DNA from: Pseudophaeomoniella oleicola
Lineage: Eukaryota > Ascomycota > Eurotiomycetes > Phaeomoniellales > Phaeomoniellaceae
Direction: 5' to 3'
Assembly: GCA_003868215.1 (NCBI GenBank)
Contig: QWDQ01000041.1
Span: 1 to 64,000 of the forward strand
Length of the DNA stretch: 64,000 nt
The translations under genes and the position numbers were made by a program. The notes below the pieces were generated by a model. The model saw nothing but the letters and a program-made list of their open reading frames with translations, ran no database searches and was not told where the DNA came from. Shown in pieces: positions 1 to 14,000 of the stretch (position 1 is the first letter of the stretch; every line of letters begins with the position of its first letter).

Positions 1-64
1 AGACAGCGGGGGGGGGGGGAGGGGGAGAGAGAGAAGGGGGGGGGGGGGGGGGGGGGAGGGTGGT

Positions 65-115
<51 letters not shown>

Positions 116-116
116 T
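1..116. repeat. Long G homopolymer / G-rich low-complexity tract
   Basis: Almost uninterrupted G, broken only by a few A and T near the left end. It lies just past a splice donor of the minus-strand transporter gene, so on that gene's strand it is a poly-C tract within an intron. The length of such tracts is often wrong in assemblies. The exact base count should not be trusted. Confidence 0.9.
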
Positions 117-134
117 GGAGGAAGTAGCACATAC

Positions 135-585
135 CAAAGCAAGCCAAAGTTACTCCCCACATGAATACACAGAACGCCGAATACTTTGCCAGTGGCAGGC
201 GTTGTAGCAATCGATTTGTCGGATATTCCCAGGCAAGGTAACCGAAATAAAACATTGACCCCAACCATTGATAATTGTCCCCTGTCAGATGAATATCTGA
301 CCTTAGGCCCATGATGCTAGCGTAGGACAACGTCGTCTTATCGAGATAGTTCAGGCCGTAAATGATACACATCAGTGGCATTAGTTTGAGGTCAATCCGG
401 CGAAGGAGCCTCTTGTTGGTAGCTTCATCGATCTCGATCTTGCCCTCTTGGTCTTGGAAAGCTATCATCGCTTCATCGGCATCGTGTGAGTGTTCGAGGA
501 TGGTACCGTTTTGGACCATGGAAACCGAAGGCTGTCTGCCTCCGACCTTCTCGGGGTCAGCATGAGTAGGCTCCGGACTTGCCAT
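135..585 (-). CDS. MFS transporter, allantoate permease (Dal5)-like, N-terminal exon only
   Basis: Reading leftwards from the ATG at 585 gives an uninterrupted frame of about 150 codons. After roughly 50 hydrophilic residues come RRIDLKLMPLMCIIYGLNYLDKT-type and FYFGYLAWEYPTNRLLQRLP-type segments. These are characteristic of the first two transmembrane helices of the fungal anion:cation symporter (Dal5/allantoate permease) family of MFS carriers, which import small organic anions such as allantoate, nicotinate or pantothenate. The frame reaches a GTATGT donor at 134-129, followed by the G/C homopolymer, so the remaining ten or so helices are beyond the left edge. The substrate cannot be told from this part. 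The family assignment is firm because the order and spacing of the motifs match; the start is the first ATG of the open frame. Confidence 0.82.
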
Positions 586-2331
586 GGTTGATAGGCGTAA
601 TCGTCCAAAGCTCTATGACTTCTGTGCAACTTCTGGGGTTGGAGGGAGAGAATAAAACCTGTCTCAAGCAAGATAGAACGAGGAATAGTAGTATCACGCA
701 AGCACAGCAGCCAGAGACAAGAATAGGATCAGCGGAATTGAAACAAGCTTCACCAAGCTTCACCAGAAGCGTAAAGTATACTAGAGAAGAAGACCTCTAG
801 GTTAAAGGGAGCATCGAGAAGATTGCGAGACTCTTTTAAGCATCCAGGATTAGAATAAGACAAGCGAATAGATATGTACTCAAACGGATATTCACGACCC
901 TAGTGGCAAGCACATCCCATCAGACTGTTTGCGACACGATACTACGGTGGCGTGGTGTTCGACTGGGGAGACGTTGCATAGACCAGTAGCATTTCGTCGT
1001 AAGCCTTCGTGGATAAAACAGCAGAGTTGCATAAGTTATCAACCGCTATACCGACTTTCCTCTTAGGGTAGGAATTGTCGTGAGCCGGGAGAGATAAACA
1101 CCTGAGCAAGGAGGGTCTTTTGGTGAAGTAGGGGAGATTGGATAAATCCATAACGTATCGATAAGCGAAAAGGACGATGGCCGATAGGAGGCAAGCCGGA
1201 AAGTCTCCGCCTTGAAGGAGGCAAACCGTTATCCAATTCGTTCAATAATATCATCTTCCATTCTAGTACAATGAATAATCTGTGTTTCCTTCCCGATTGC
1301 CGTCTCAAGGAGTGATTCACACGCCATCCATCTGGCACTACGTAGCATATAGCAGAAGAGGCGTCGAGTATGTACGTAGTAGAAGCGTCGTCGGCGCCAT
1401 TTCGAGGCATGTCAACGTTGCGAGTTTCACCAAGGCCGCCCTGACTCGTGCGGCCCGCCAACGCATGTCAGATGCTTATTACAAAGCTCTCAAGCTTCAT
1501 CGAACGACCTACCTTAGGTAGATACATTTGCTGTTTGCTAATCTTTTACCAGCATCTTGCATTCTAACATCTCGCATCGAAACGATCGGTTATTCTACAA
1601 GTGACACTAGATGGTAGCTGTGAGGATCATTGCGTAGGGGGTTTCGAATGCCGCGCCGGCTCATATGCATTGATAAGCTCCATCTACATGGCCCAACCGC
1701 CTCCCATTCTGAACAGCCGCGTCGTACTAGGTATTTGCCTGCAGCGGACGAGCCGACTCTACTAACTACTAAGTTACAATCATCTTGGGCATCCTACGTA
1801 ACCTGAAGAGAGACAACCGAGCGTAAGTCCCGGCTTCTAAAGGGAGCGTCGGATAAGCGACGCTCTCCGGAGATGTGCACTCACTCAAGTATTCAATTGC
1901 CATTCGACATGAGTTATCAGCGCACACGGTTGTGGAAGCCGATCGCCGGAGATCCATCGACAAGAGGATATCGTATCGAGACACCTTTAACAATAATAAT
2001 GTTAAAGCTCATGCTACGGATCTCAGGTGATATGTCTTGGCTTAAGAGTCGCCGGGAAGTCTCGAGAGTGACAAGGCAGAAGACTCGTCTAGAAGCTCAG
2101 GTATTGATGCAGTAGCCAGATACTACCCTATGTGCGTGCATATCTAGACTGGTAAGGTATTTACAAAATCGATTCCTCATTGAGTGGTATTGGTTTAACT
2201 ATCTCAGAGAGCTGTGTGGTAATAGGATTCTCCTGCCACGTGCACATTCGGTTTTCTTCTAAGCGCTTTCACTTGTTGAGTTTTGCCGCATCTCCTCCAT
2301 CGTCAGAGATGTCAGAGAATGGCGTCCACTC
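586..2331. other. Intergenic region, no supportable gene
   Basis: Only short open frames of random composition are present on both strands. None shows a recognisable motif or a plausible spliced extension. The first few hundred bases are the promoter and leader of the transporter. The rest separates it from the 3' end of the oxidoreductase. Confidence 0.6.
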
Positions 2332-3448
2332 TCAAGGGGTATCTGCAACCTTGTATACGAGCTTCTCGCCGCTATGCTTGCCCTCCTTCATGGCTTGCAT
2401 TCCCTCGATGGCTCCCTTCAATCCGTCTTTGCCCAAGCTAACTGGAGCTGTCTTCACGGTGCCGTTTCCTAACAAACGAACTGCCTCAAGTACCCATTTC
2501 TTCTGGAACTCGAAGCGACCTTGATTGTTGGTGAATTTCATTCCGAATTTGTCAAAGTCCTCTCCAGCGCCGGTATACAGCAAAGTGGGAGTGTACTTGA
2601 CATCGTCCCGAGGGAATTTGGGATTGAGAATTGTTCCATAATGGCAGCCCGGACCAGAAGAGAGCGCCTCCGCGCAGATCTTGACAGCATCATCTGTCGA
2701 TATCGTGTCCCAAGCATACTTCAGATTGTTGTTCGTGTAGTCATTGATCTTCTTGGCGCACTCTGGATCTTTGTAGTCAAAGACTGCCGTTGCTCCAAGG
2801 CGCTTAACAAGATCGAAGTTCTTCGGAGAACAAGTGGTGATTACAGTGTAGCCAGCTCTGCAACGACGCTTAGTTGAATGAAACTTTGTGAAACTTTGGA
2901 ATGCGGTTAATGTTGATCACTTACGCTTTAGCAAATTGGATTCCCAAGATCCCCGTTGCAGAGCTACCGCCATAGATGAGCACCTGCTCCCCGTTTTTGG
3001 TTGGTTGCGATGGGAGAGTGAGGCCAAGGCCGATATCTTCAAACAGACCTTGTCCCACTGTACCGACACCACAACCCAGAGTTGCGGCTTCCTCGAAGCT
3101 CAGGTTGTCCGGTATCTTCATTTGGATGTCACCTTTTGCAACACAATACTCGGCAAAAGCGCCGTCTTCCACGTTATTGTAGTTGCCGCCATGAACGAAC
3201 CCACAGATCCTGTCCCCCTTCTTAAAATCCTTCGTCACCTTCGAACCGACCTCTTCGACAATACCGGCGTAGTCTACACCGACAATACAACCCTCCTTTG
3301 CGAGACCGAACTCAACGTGCTTCCAATCCGTGGGATTGAGGCCAATAGCCACTACTTTGACGAGAATATACTCGTCACGTAGTTTGGGAATATCACGGTC
3401 ACTAACGACAGTGGCCTGCTTCGGGCCCTGATAGACGATTGCTTTCAT
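2332..3448 (-). CDS. Zinc-independent MDR-family oxidoreductase (ToxD/LovC-like enoyl reductase type)
   Basis: Two exons, 3448-2925 and 2857-2332, with an intron at 2858-2924 (GTAAGT donor, CAG acceptor). They give a 349-residue protein, the usual family length. Residues 1-100 form the GroES-like domain (GLNPTDWKH, GVDYAGIVEEVG). A Rossmann NAD(P)H-binding segment follows, with IYGGSSATGILGIQFAKA at about 158-175 and a SPKNFDLVKRLGA turn after it. The structural and catalytic zinc ligands of true alcohol dehydrogenases are absent. The protein therefore belongs with fungal quinone-oxidoreductase or trans-enoyl-reductase proteins, which reduce activated double bonds with NADPH. No polyketide synthase lies nearby, so a secondary-metabolite role is not supported and the substrate is unknown. 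Splicing restores the frame exactly across the Rossmann fold. Confidence 0.88.
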
Positions 3449-4578
3449 TTTGAGTCTGTCGAGACGAGAGCCTTGGTATACTTTAGTGTTCGAGGGAAAT
3501 ACTCAGGATGCAAAAGTAATGGATTGCTGCGACTGGTAGAAGAAGGCGTTCAAAGAGCTTTTGAGTATGGTGACAGGTTTAAACTTACTTCTTACCTCGA
3601 GATTTTATTCTAAGTTGCGCAATCCGAATGACATGGAAATTCTCGACCAACCTTAGATGTCATAGAGTCAAAGAAAAATCGGTAACATCATCAAAGATTA
3701 ATAATCCATAGGTATGATGCACATACCTAAGGGTCGGTAAAGCACAACTAGGTAGTAGGTAGCTTCGGTAGTAACGCTTGATAGGCGGGGCAGACGGCCG
3801 CATAAGGGTCGAGGGGGGGTTGGGGATGAGTGATGCTCATAGTTGAAAGAGACGACGAGACGACCTGACGAGGTCCCCGCATAGCATGTGGATTCTTTTA
3901 GATTCGGTGTCCTGAACCTTGCGCTCGTGGAATAAAGATGCTGCAAACGTGAGGCGTGGCAATCCCAAGCCTCGGATACCAGCAGACCAGCTACCGACAA
4001 GAACATAACATATTCGAGACCACATGGACGTGAGTGAGCCTCCGGGACGTCAGTAAGAACTGTTGTGCATATTGGACAGAATTCGATCTGGTGGTGGTCG
4101 GGTTCGGAGAGACAATCTCTCCTGATGTCGCATATCTGACAGGAATATGATTCTTCAAGCAAGCGTTTGTCTGCGCTCAACGAAATAATCTCTTCTCATG
4201 TCGCATGTCTCGTAGGGAAGAAGAATGTGTTCTAAACATAGTCTTCTGCGCATGTAGAGTCTGACTGTATGAATGCTCGCTGAGATCTGACGAGACGGGT
4301 TGACCGCTTGCCAATTCAAAAATTCTGCCAGAAGTATGATCTCTCTTAAAATTGCTTAGCATATTGCACACTTCAAATGTACTCTACCTGAGCAAAATGG
4401 ACTGGAGAAGTTGCGGCTCTATGGTCTATCGGACTAGAAGAACAAACCGGAGATCAATCGTCAACCCGCCTCACTTTTGTATAAACGCCGCCACGTCAAA
4501 GGCCCCGAATTTGCACAAAACATCGCCAGGGGCCCTTCTGCCAGCCCCTGTACTTCTACACCGTGGATGCGATTCTTT
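3449..4578. other. Intergenic region between oxidoreductase and sidA; weak Cys-rich open frame
   Basis: It holds the promoter of the oxidoreductase and the 3' flank of sidA. A minus-strand open frame at 3698-4180 (160 codons) has CxxC pairs near its start. It matches no family I know and has no spliced extension. I see no convincing gene here. Confidence 0.5.
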
Positions 4579-6069
<1,491 letters not shown>

Positions 6070-6117
6070 TCAGAGAGGATACCACAGGTGTGCGTGTACA
6101 CTGAACAGATACACAGT

Positions 6118-6126
6118 ATCAGATAG
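6118..6126 (+). promoter_or_regulatory. Near-consensus iron-regulatory GATA site
   Basis: ATCAGATAG matches the SreA/Urbs1 consensus ATCWGATAA in eight of nine positions. It lies about 80 bp upstream of the sidA start codon. Confidence 0.45.
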
Positions 6127-6315
6127 CTTGTGAGTGAAGCAAACTGTGTAGCGGCTGCTCTGGTTCTTTCCTAACGCGGACAGTGCTCTGTGAAGGAGAG
6201 GGCAGCATGCAAGCAGCTCAAAGCTCTTGTAACCAATATAAACGAAGCGTGCGACTCAGGTATATATTAAGATGCCGATCATCAACATCGGCATCAGCCG
6301 GTTTCTGGAAATCCG

Positions 6316-6327
6316 TACTACGTAGTA
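6316..6327. repeat. TACTACGTAGTA palindrome
   Basis: A perfect 12-base palindrome in the sidA promoter. The same word or its core recurs in several other intergenic places of this window. Confidence 0.7.
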
Positions 6328-6660
6328 TGTACTGTATAGTCCAGGATCTGAGCACACTATTAGTCAATCATACCAGGGCTACAGGTCACCGACCCCTCCT
6401 TTAGACCGCGATAAACGCTTAATGCTTAGATTTCACGTGCAATTGGGTATGTACCCAGATTGTGAACGCTATACTTCACCTGAGAATCTGGTTGAGTTCA
6501 AGCGCAAAGTAAATATCAAGAGAACGAAGGAACAGCAGGCTCACAGTAGGGAAGGGCGGCGTGGAGTTGCTCTCCCTTAGTTGGTGGTGGGTGTACGAGG
6601 GGCAACACTTGCTGATCACCGTCTGTATTGAGAAAACGGTACGCTAAGAAAACAGAATTT

Positions 6661-6669
6661 TTATCAGAT
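6661..6669 (-). promoter_or_regulatory. Consensus iron-regulatory GATA site
   Basis: TTATCAGAT on the plus strand is ATCTGATAA on the minus strand, a perfect ATCWGATAA match for SreA-type zinc-finger GATA repressors. Several ATCTAATCT/AATCTGATC words follow directly, so this may be a composite site. Confidence 0.7.
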
Positions 6670-7032
6670 TGATCTAATCTAATCTGATCAACATCGGTAA
6701 CTGCTCCTTTAGGAGCGGATGGCCGCCGACCATCGGCAGGAACATCAGGTAAGAGAATTGTCTCAATTTCCCTTCAGTTTTGTTTCCAAGCATGTAAGAT
6801 CGTCGTAGCAAAGTTACTATTCCTAACTACAGCTCAAGAGCTTCAATACTAGTGAGGACGGGGTTGCATTAAGTCTGGAGCCTCAACAGTCTTGTCCCTG
6901 AGGAAGCCAGTCATACTACGTACTAGTAATAGGTACTATGTATAATTCGTGGAATTCGGTGGAGCTACAACGTTCTATGGGCAAAGCAAACGCGCGACGA
7001 TGTTGCTTTCATTCTGTCCATCTAATCTGATC

Positions 7033-7041
7033 ATCTGATAA
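7033..7041 (+). promoter_or_regulatory. Consensus iron-regulatory GATA site
   Basis: An exact ATCTGATAA, about 1.0 kb from each of the two divergent start codons. It follows a TCTAATCTGATC word similar to the one beside the site at 6661. Confidence 0.7.
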
Positions 7042-7498
7042 GTAAATTACGTAGTCTTTAAGCAGCTGCTCCGGTATTATAAATACATACAGGTAACAAG
7101 CCACCCGTAATCTAACTAATGCTATCCATGATTCAGACAAAAACTTAGGCAGCGCCACTAAAGCCGAAAGGAAGAAAAGGAAAGGAAAGCAAAAAAGAAA
7201 AAAGCCATAGTGGACATATTAACACCGAATTGTTGACGTCTTGTGGTAAGAAGTCGTGAAAACCCGAATAATGAGCGACGTCAGTATCCGAGCCAGTAAA
7301 AGCTATCTCCGACTACCCGTATCGCGCACATAGCGTTACGCCGACGTTCCATGCCTTTCCTCTCCAAAGACGTGCTTAACTAACAGACTCGGTCATCGAG
7401 GTTGACCACCATCTTGGGCACAAAGTCCCTGTCCTTCAATAACGCAAAATACTCAGGCAGGCAAACGATATATGTGTGGGGTTGAAAGCTGTGTACTA

Positions 7499-7821
7499 TG
7501 GCTACAGGCCTAATTATTGACACTGGAGACTGTTCTTGGCACGCTAAATTACAAAACGGTACATCTTTTCTTATACATATAATAATATTCTTTTTTTCAC
7601 GATTTTTTATTTATATTATACCCAACACACATTGAATCTATGATAATATGGAGGATACAGTATGAAGTTAGTATATATGCTAAAATTATAATAATCATAT
7701 ATATATATATGGTGAGAAATTCGGCTTGAATGATGATATTTCTGTAATTTATTATGTAATTTATACGTGGCGATACCAAAATTACCAGAGGACCCAGTGC
7801 CAATAATTAGGCCTGTAGCCG
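7499..7821. mobile_element. MITE-like inverted-repeat element with TA at both edges
   Basis: The left arm at 7500-7526 begins GGCTACAGGCCTAATTATTG. The reverse complement of 7794-7820 begins with the same twenty bases, and the match extends a few bases further with one mismatch (ACACTGG against GCACTGG). The element is about 323 bp, very AT-rich inside (long ATATAT and TTTATA runs), and has no coding capacity. TA dinucleotides flank it at 7497-7498 and 7822-7823, as expected for a Tc1/mariner-type target-site duplication. I do not recognise the family. It sits about 250 bp upstream of the NRPS start codon. Confidence 0.65.
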
Positions 7822-8069
7822 TAGTAGCTTTGGTTTAAGCGTGCAAAGCTTCGTGGTCCACCCCCAGCAGACCACGCTCTGGGGATGTTGCCATTGTTCC
7901 TCAGATTTGGTCTCGTTAGAAATTCGTTTCTTCGTCTCTCACAGTTTCGCATGGCCTTGTCTGTCTTTCTCATTAGTTCATGATATAACCAGGATCGCAG
8001 CCGGGGAGCTGGTACCTGATCATTGCCTCGGCATCACTTGAGCCCTTCACTGTTCGTGGCCATCACCTA

Positions 8070-11000
8070 GTGACAGCAACGATCGAGATGGATAACGCAA
8101 TGACGGCTCAACGGTTGACAAGATTTCCAAACCTCACTGGTCATAGGTTATCCGGTCAGGGCAATCAAAGCAACTCAAGATATACATGGGAGTTTCAAAA
8201 CCCGACTATCCCAATGGAAACACTGGCATCGAGCTGGGCGCTTCTCCTGCAAAGCTATACAGCTGTAGAAGTCCCTGTATTCCGCCTGGACCGTCAGACC
8301 GTCTACGTCAGCTCCCCAAAGACGTACGAACGCAAAATCGAGGCGTGTGAAATTGACCATGATGACGAGGGTTGTACAGATCTCTACATATCGTCGCGAC
8401 CTGAGAGTCAGGGTCGACCTGCCCTGACTTTATGCATCGATATTGACTCAAGTTCGTGTTCTCTTGATGCTTCTTTTGAAATACCTTCGGAATTTCTCGT
8501 TCATGTGGCAGAGCAATTTATGCAGATACTTACCACCGTTGCCGATGTTCAGCCACATGCGGCGATACTGCGGAGTCCGCGGCTATCTGCGTTAAATCAC
8601 CCTCCTATCATGCTCGACGGACCACCTACTTTGCATCAGCTGGTGAGCGACGTTGGGCAAGGCGCAGAGACTGCAGTTGAATATTGTCCCTTGGAAGGTG
8701 GACCTTTTAGGCTTTCCTATGCAGAACTGGATGTACAGGCGGACAAATTGTGCCAATCCATCTTGGAGTGCTACCGGACGACTTCTTCGGTCCTAGATTG
8801 CCCCGTGGTCCCAATGCTTCTTCCACAACAGCCAGACTTATATGTATCCATGCTAGCAATACTCAAAGCCGGCGGCGCCTTCTGTCCCCTAGGTCTGGAC
8901 ATGCCTAGCGATCGAATCCGATTCATTGTCAGCGATGTTGATTCGAAGGTCATCTTGACAACTTCAGCGCTTCGTGCCAGATTGTCTGGTCTGGAGGAAA
9001 CAGGAGCCCAGATTCTATGCGTCGACAAGCTTCCAGAGCGAAAGAGGGAGAAGTCATATTGCACGCCACCTCCAGCGAGGCCTGAGTCGCCTGCCTATGT
9101 TATGTATACATCGGGTTCAACGGGGAAACCAAAGGGTGTGCCAATCTCTCATCGAGCTGCAACGCAAGCTCTGCTAGCTCATGATCCACACATACCTAAA
9201 TTCAAGCGTTTCCTACAATTTGCGTCCCCGACTTTTGATGTTTCGATTTTTGAGATCTTCTTCCCCTTATTCCGGGGTGCGACATTAGTCTGCTCTGAAC
9301 GGGAGAGACTTTTAAGCGACTTGCCCAAGGTTCTCCGTGACTTAGAGATAGATGCTGTAGAGCTGACGCCTACTGTCGCTGGGACACTCCTACAGTCCCG
9401 GAGCAATGCTCCAAATCTTAAAGCGCTACTTACCATTGGGGAAATGTTGACGGAGCGCGTCATCGAGGAGTTCGGAGGTTCTACTGATTCAAAAGACGGG
9501 ATCTTGACTGCACTATATGGTCCTACGGAGGTAAGCTTCCATCATGTCCGTTATTCACGTCTAATGTCAAGTGTAGGCTACTGTTCATTGTACAATTGAT
9601 TCACACATCTCTCGGAGTTCTGTGGTTGGAAATATTGGCGTTCCTTTGTCTACAGTATCAGCTTTCATTCTCAGCTACAATGGTGCAAAAACAGCAGACT
9701 CGGGACCTGAGATCCTTCCAGTTGGACACATTGGCGAACTGGCTGTTGGGGGAACCCAATTGTCAACTGGATATCTCAACAGACCAGAACAAACGCATGA
9801 CGCTTTCATTGAACTCCCGGGGTACGGAAAGCTGTATCGCACAGGAGACAAAGCACGCCTTCTGCCGAGTGGACAATTAGAGTGCCTTGGGAGGATCGTT
9901 AACACTCAGGTCAAGCTCCGTGGGCAGCGTATAGAACTGGGAGAGATTGAGCAGACGGCTTACAAGGTCGATGGTGTTGACTTGGTGTGTGCCTCGGTCA
10001 TCGATGGTGCGCTAGTGATATTCTATTCGGCATCTAGCAGCATTGGAGTGCAAGATGTGAAGCTCGCATGCAAGAAGTGGTTACCTAGGTTCATGCAACC
10101 TAACGATGTAGTCTCCGTGGAAGACGTACCCCGTCTGTCCTCGGGAAAGGTTGACAAAAAATTTCTCGAGAACGACTATCGATCGAAGTCAACCGCCTCG
10201 GATTGCGATTACGAGAGCACGATTCAGCAGGATCTGGCGCGTATTATCGGCGCAGAACTTGGGATCAACCCATCAAGGTGCCAACTTCTTACCGCTCTGG
10301 GATTGGATTCCATAAGGGCCATCCGTGTCGCATCGAAACTTCGTCTCGAAGGTTATAGCATAAGTGTTGCTGAACTTCTGAATGATGGATCTATCGCATC
10401 CATTGCCACTGCCGTCGAAGAGACAAGGCGCTCCAATCAACCTAAGGAGCCCAATGGATTTTCAAATATGCATGACCAGCTGGCTGCAAGTACCTTTACT
10501 CAGATGAAAGAATTTTCGGCGACGATCGAAGCCATAGATTTGTGTACGCCAATACAGCAAGCGATGCTGTCGGAGACTCTGACAGATTCCGTCACCAACT
10601 ACAACTGGTTCGAAGTTGACATTGGGCTGAATGTGGATGCCCAAGAATTTATAGAAGCTATAGAGGCTGTCGCGCTCACCAACGATATTCTGAGATCTGG
10701 TTTCGTATTTGTGGAAGAGTTATCAACGTTCGCACGAGTCATTTGGAAGAACCTGGACAGCGATTGCTTTTCCGTGGTCGAAGATTTCAACTATGATCCC
10801 ACGAGAGAGCCAAAACTATCGCTCCTCTGGCCTGTTACATGTCAAGTACTGAAGGATAGCACAAAAGCTCTCTTCCACATACACCATGCGATATACGATG
10901 GCTGGTCGCTAGACTATTTGGTCCTAGATATTGAGCATGTTATCACTGGCAGACCGCTCCCTCAGCGCCCCTCATATCGGGATGTCGCCCACTTCTATGC

Positions 11001-14000
11001 CGAGTACACGTCTACGGAAGCCTATTCGAAGGATCGAGAATACTGGAAGTCTGCATTAACATCTGCGTCGCCATCTCGATTTCCAATCCTTTGCTATCGC
11101 ACAATCAATGGTCCTGCGGATGTTTCATTGCACCATGCGTCCGATGTCACCTTACAGCAAATGGACACGGCAGCAAAAAGCCTCGGTGTTAGCCGACCTA
11201 GTCTCGTTATAGCGGCTTACGCATTTCTTCTTGGCCACTATGCCGGAGTCGTGGACCCTATATTTGGTGTGGTATCATCTGGACGTACGTTACCGATTGC
11301 AGGAGTTGAGCAAATCCTCGGGCCGTGCCTGACTACGTTGCCGATGAAAGTGGACTTATCTCAGATTCGCACAGTGCAAGACCTGGTGATACATTGCCAT
11401 AGCATGAATCGAGAGGCTATGTCACATGAACTCTTGCCTTTGACTGAGATCAAGCAGCTCTCAGGCTGTCTTGGGGATGATCAGATTTTAGAATCCATCC
11501 TCGTATGGCAAGAAAGTCTCGCATCAACAGCAGCGCAATGCAGTAGGCTTTCCGTAGCCAGAAGTCAAGATAGGCTAAAATTTGCTTTAGTCCTGGAGAT
11601 TGAACCAAAAGCTGACGTCTTACATTTCAAATTAACGTTCAAGCCACACATCATCTCCACTGAGCAGGCTCAGATGATGTGCAAGCAACTCGACGTCCTA
11701 CTCCATGCATTTATCAACAGCTATGACCGAACTCTAGGGAATATAGTTGATGCTATCAGCCACGAAAAGGCCTTAATATCTGCTACTAACTTGGACTACA
11801 CTACCATGGCCGACTCTAGCGTTGGGCTGATCAGCAATCTAGAAACACTCGCATTGGAGAAACCCCAGCGGACAGCTTTGGAGTTTGTGGAGGATTTCGA
11901 CCCATTGACTGATTTCATTAGAGTGAAAAGACTCTCATACTCCGATCTCAACGGACAAGCCGAAAGGTTGGCTGAGAAGCTTCTTGGCGAAGGCTGTAGG
12001 CCGAACGACCTGGTACCTATATGGATGGAGAAGTCCATTCATTTTTATGTGTCCGTGCTGGCTGTGATCAAAAGTGGCGCTGGCTATCTGGCTTTGGATC
12101 CTACTACTCCTTCCGCTCGAGTGCGGCAGATCTTGGAGGATGCTGACGCGAAGCTGTTACTTACAACTTCGACATTTAGTACGTCGCAGGAGCTTGCTCG
12201 CAATCTCGACTTTGTCTACGTCGACAGACCGTTGTCCAAGTCTACTGTGCAGAATCTCAGGCGGACAGCCTCTGAGCTGTCGGATGTTGCGTACGCCGTT
12301 TTCACGTCGGGAACTACTGGAAAGCCCAAAGGCCTAGTGGTGACACGAAAGAACATCACAAGCAACATTAAAGAACTTGCTCGTCTCTACCCAACGATTG
12401 AATCTGGACGACTCCTACAAGCCTGCTCTCCGGCCTTTGATGTATCGGTCTTCGAAATTTTCTTCACTTGGTATCAGGGTATGTGCCTTGTTGCTGCAAC
12501 GAATGACATCCTCTTTCGTGATTACGAGGCGCTTGTTCAACGTACTAAGGTCACTCATCTTAGTTTGACGCCTTCTGTAGCTGGCATACTTGACCGCTCG
12601 AGGATACCTGATGTTCGCTTTCTGGTGACTGCCGGTGAAGCACTGACTCAAAAGGTCTTTAGAGACTGGGGCGACGGGAAGAGGCTATATCAGGGTTACG
12701 GCCCAGCAGAGACGACGAATATATGTACTGTCAACCCGAGGATGGATACCGGGGACGTCATCAACAACATTGGGCCTCCTTTGCCAAACACATCGGCGTT
12801 TGTTATTGACGAAAATGCAGACTTTCGGATATTACCTAGAGGCTTTGTCGGGGAGTTGTGTTTTGGCGGTGAACAAGTATGCAAAGGTTATCTGAAAGCG
12901 CCGTCTCTGACTGCACAGCAATTTATAGATCATCCCACATATGGTTGGCTGTATAGGAGTGGTGATATGGGACGAATGCTCGCGGATGGATCACTTATGT
13001 CACTTGGACGGAAGGATGATCAGGTCAAGGTCAGAGGCCAAAGAGTCGAGCTGCGTGAGATTGATCATGCAATCTTGCAAAATCCGCACGTATCCAACTG
13101 TGTGACTCTCATTGCGAAAAGGGATGGAGATGATCAAGAGTATCTCGTGAGCTTCTGGACAGGTCCTTCAGATGTCATGCAATCTAATGCAGACCTCACA
13201 CAAATGCTCTCAGGAGTGTTGCCTAATTATATGGTCCCAGGGCATATATTCTATCTCAGGAATCTTCCAACCACAGTCCAGGGTAAAATCGACAAGAATG
13301 CGCTGCTCCAGTACTTCAACAGCAATTGCGATACACAACGTGTAAAGAAAAATGTCCCAAGATCGAAACTATTAAGCCATCAAGAGTTGCACATCGCTAA
13401 TGTAGTAGCACAATTTTGCAATGTCCCAATGGAACAGGTGGATGCTGATACCTCATTCATTTCTATCGGAGTGGATTCAATCAAGGCCATCGGACTTTCA
13501 AGGAAGCTCAGAGACCAAGGCCTTGGCCACGTTGATGTTTCCGCAATCTTTCGACACAATACGCCTGCCCGCCTGGCAACCATCCTTTCAAAGACAGAAC
13601 TTGCGAATGCTGCCTCTGGCCCCAACAACGCCGCGGGCTTCCTTGATGATGACATGCAAGCTAGGGTCAGAGTTCGCTGTGCAGAAGCTGGATTAAGGGT
13701 GCAGAAGATACTACCGTGCACACCACTACAAGAGATGATGCTTTCAGAATCAGCGGATGCTTCGGGAGCTGCCTACCGCAACGAGGTGACCATGGATGTC
13801 TATGGAAATATTGATAAGCTTCGCGCCGCTTGGGAAAAAGTCATGCGAAGGCATGAAATACTACGTGCCTGCTTTGTACCTATCGATATGGCACAGTTCG
13901 CCTTTGCGCAGATCATTTTAGAAGATTTCCCCCTCCCATGGTGCTCCTCAGAAGAACAATCAAAAAGTTCGGAGGAATCAGACGTCTCAATTACGGGTGC

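Noticed and set aside
1063-1461. 132-codon minus-strand frame
   Set aside because: Random composition, no motif, no homologue recognised.
3698-4180. Minus-strand 160-codon frame with CxxC pairs
   Set aside because: The cysteines do not fit a known zinc-finger spacing, the remainder looks random, and there is no promoter or splice support.
7597-7803. Minus-strand frame rich in Ile, Tyr and Leu, like a membrane protein
   Set aside because: It is a product of the AT-rich interior of the inverted-repeat element.
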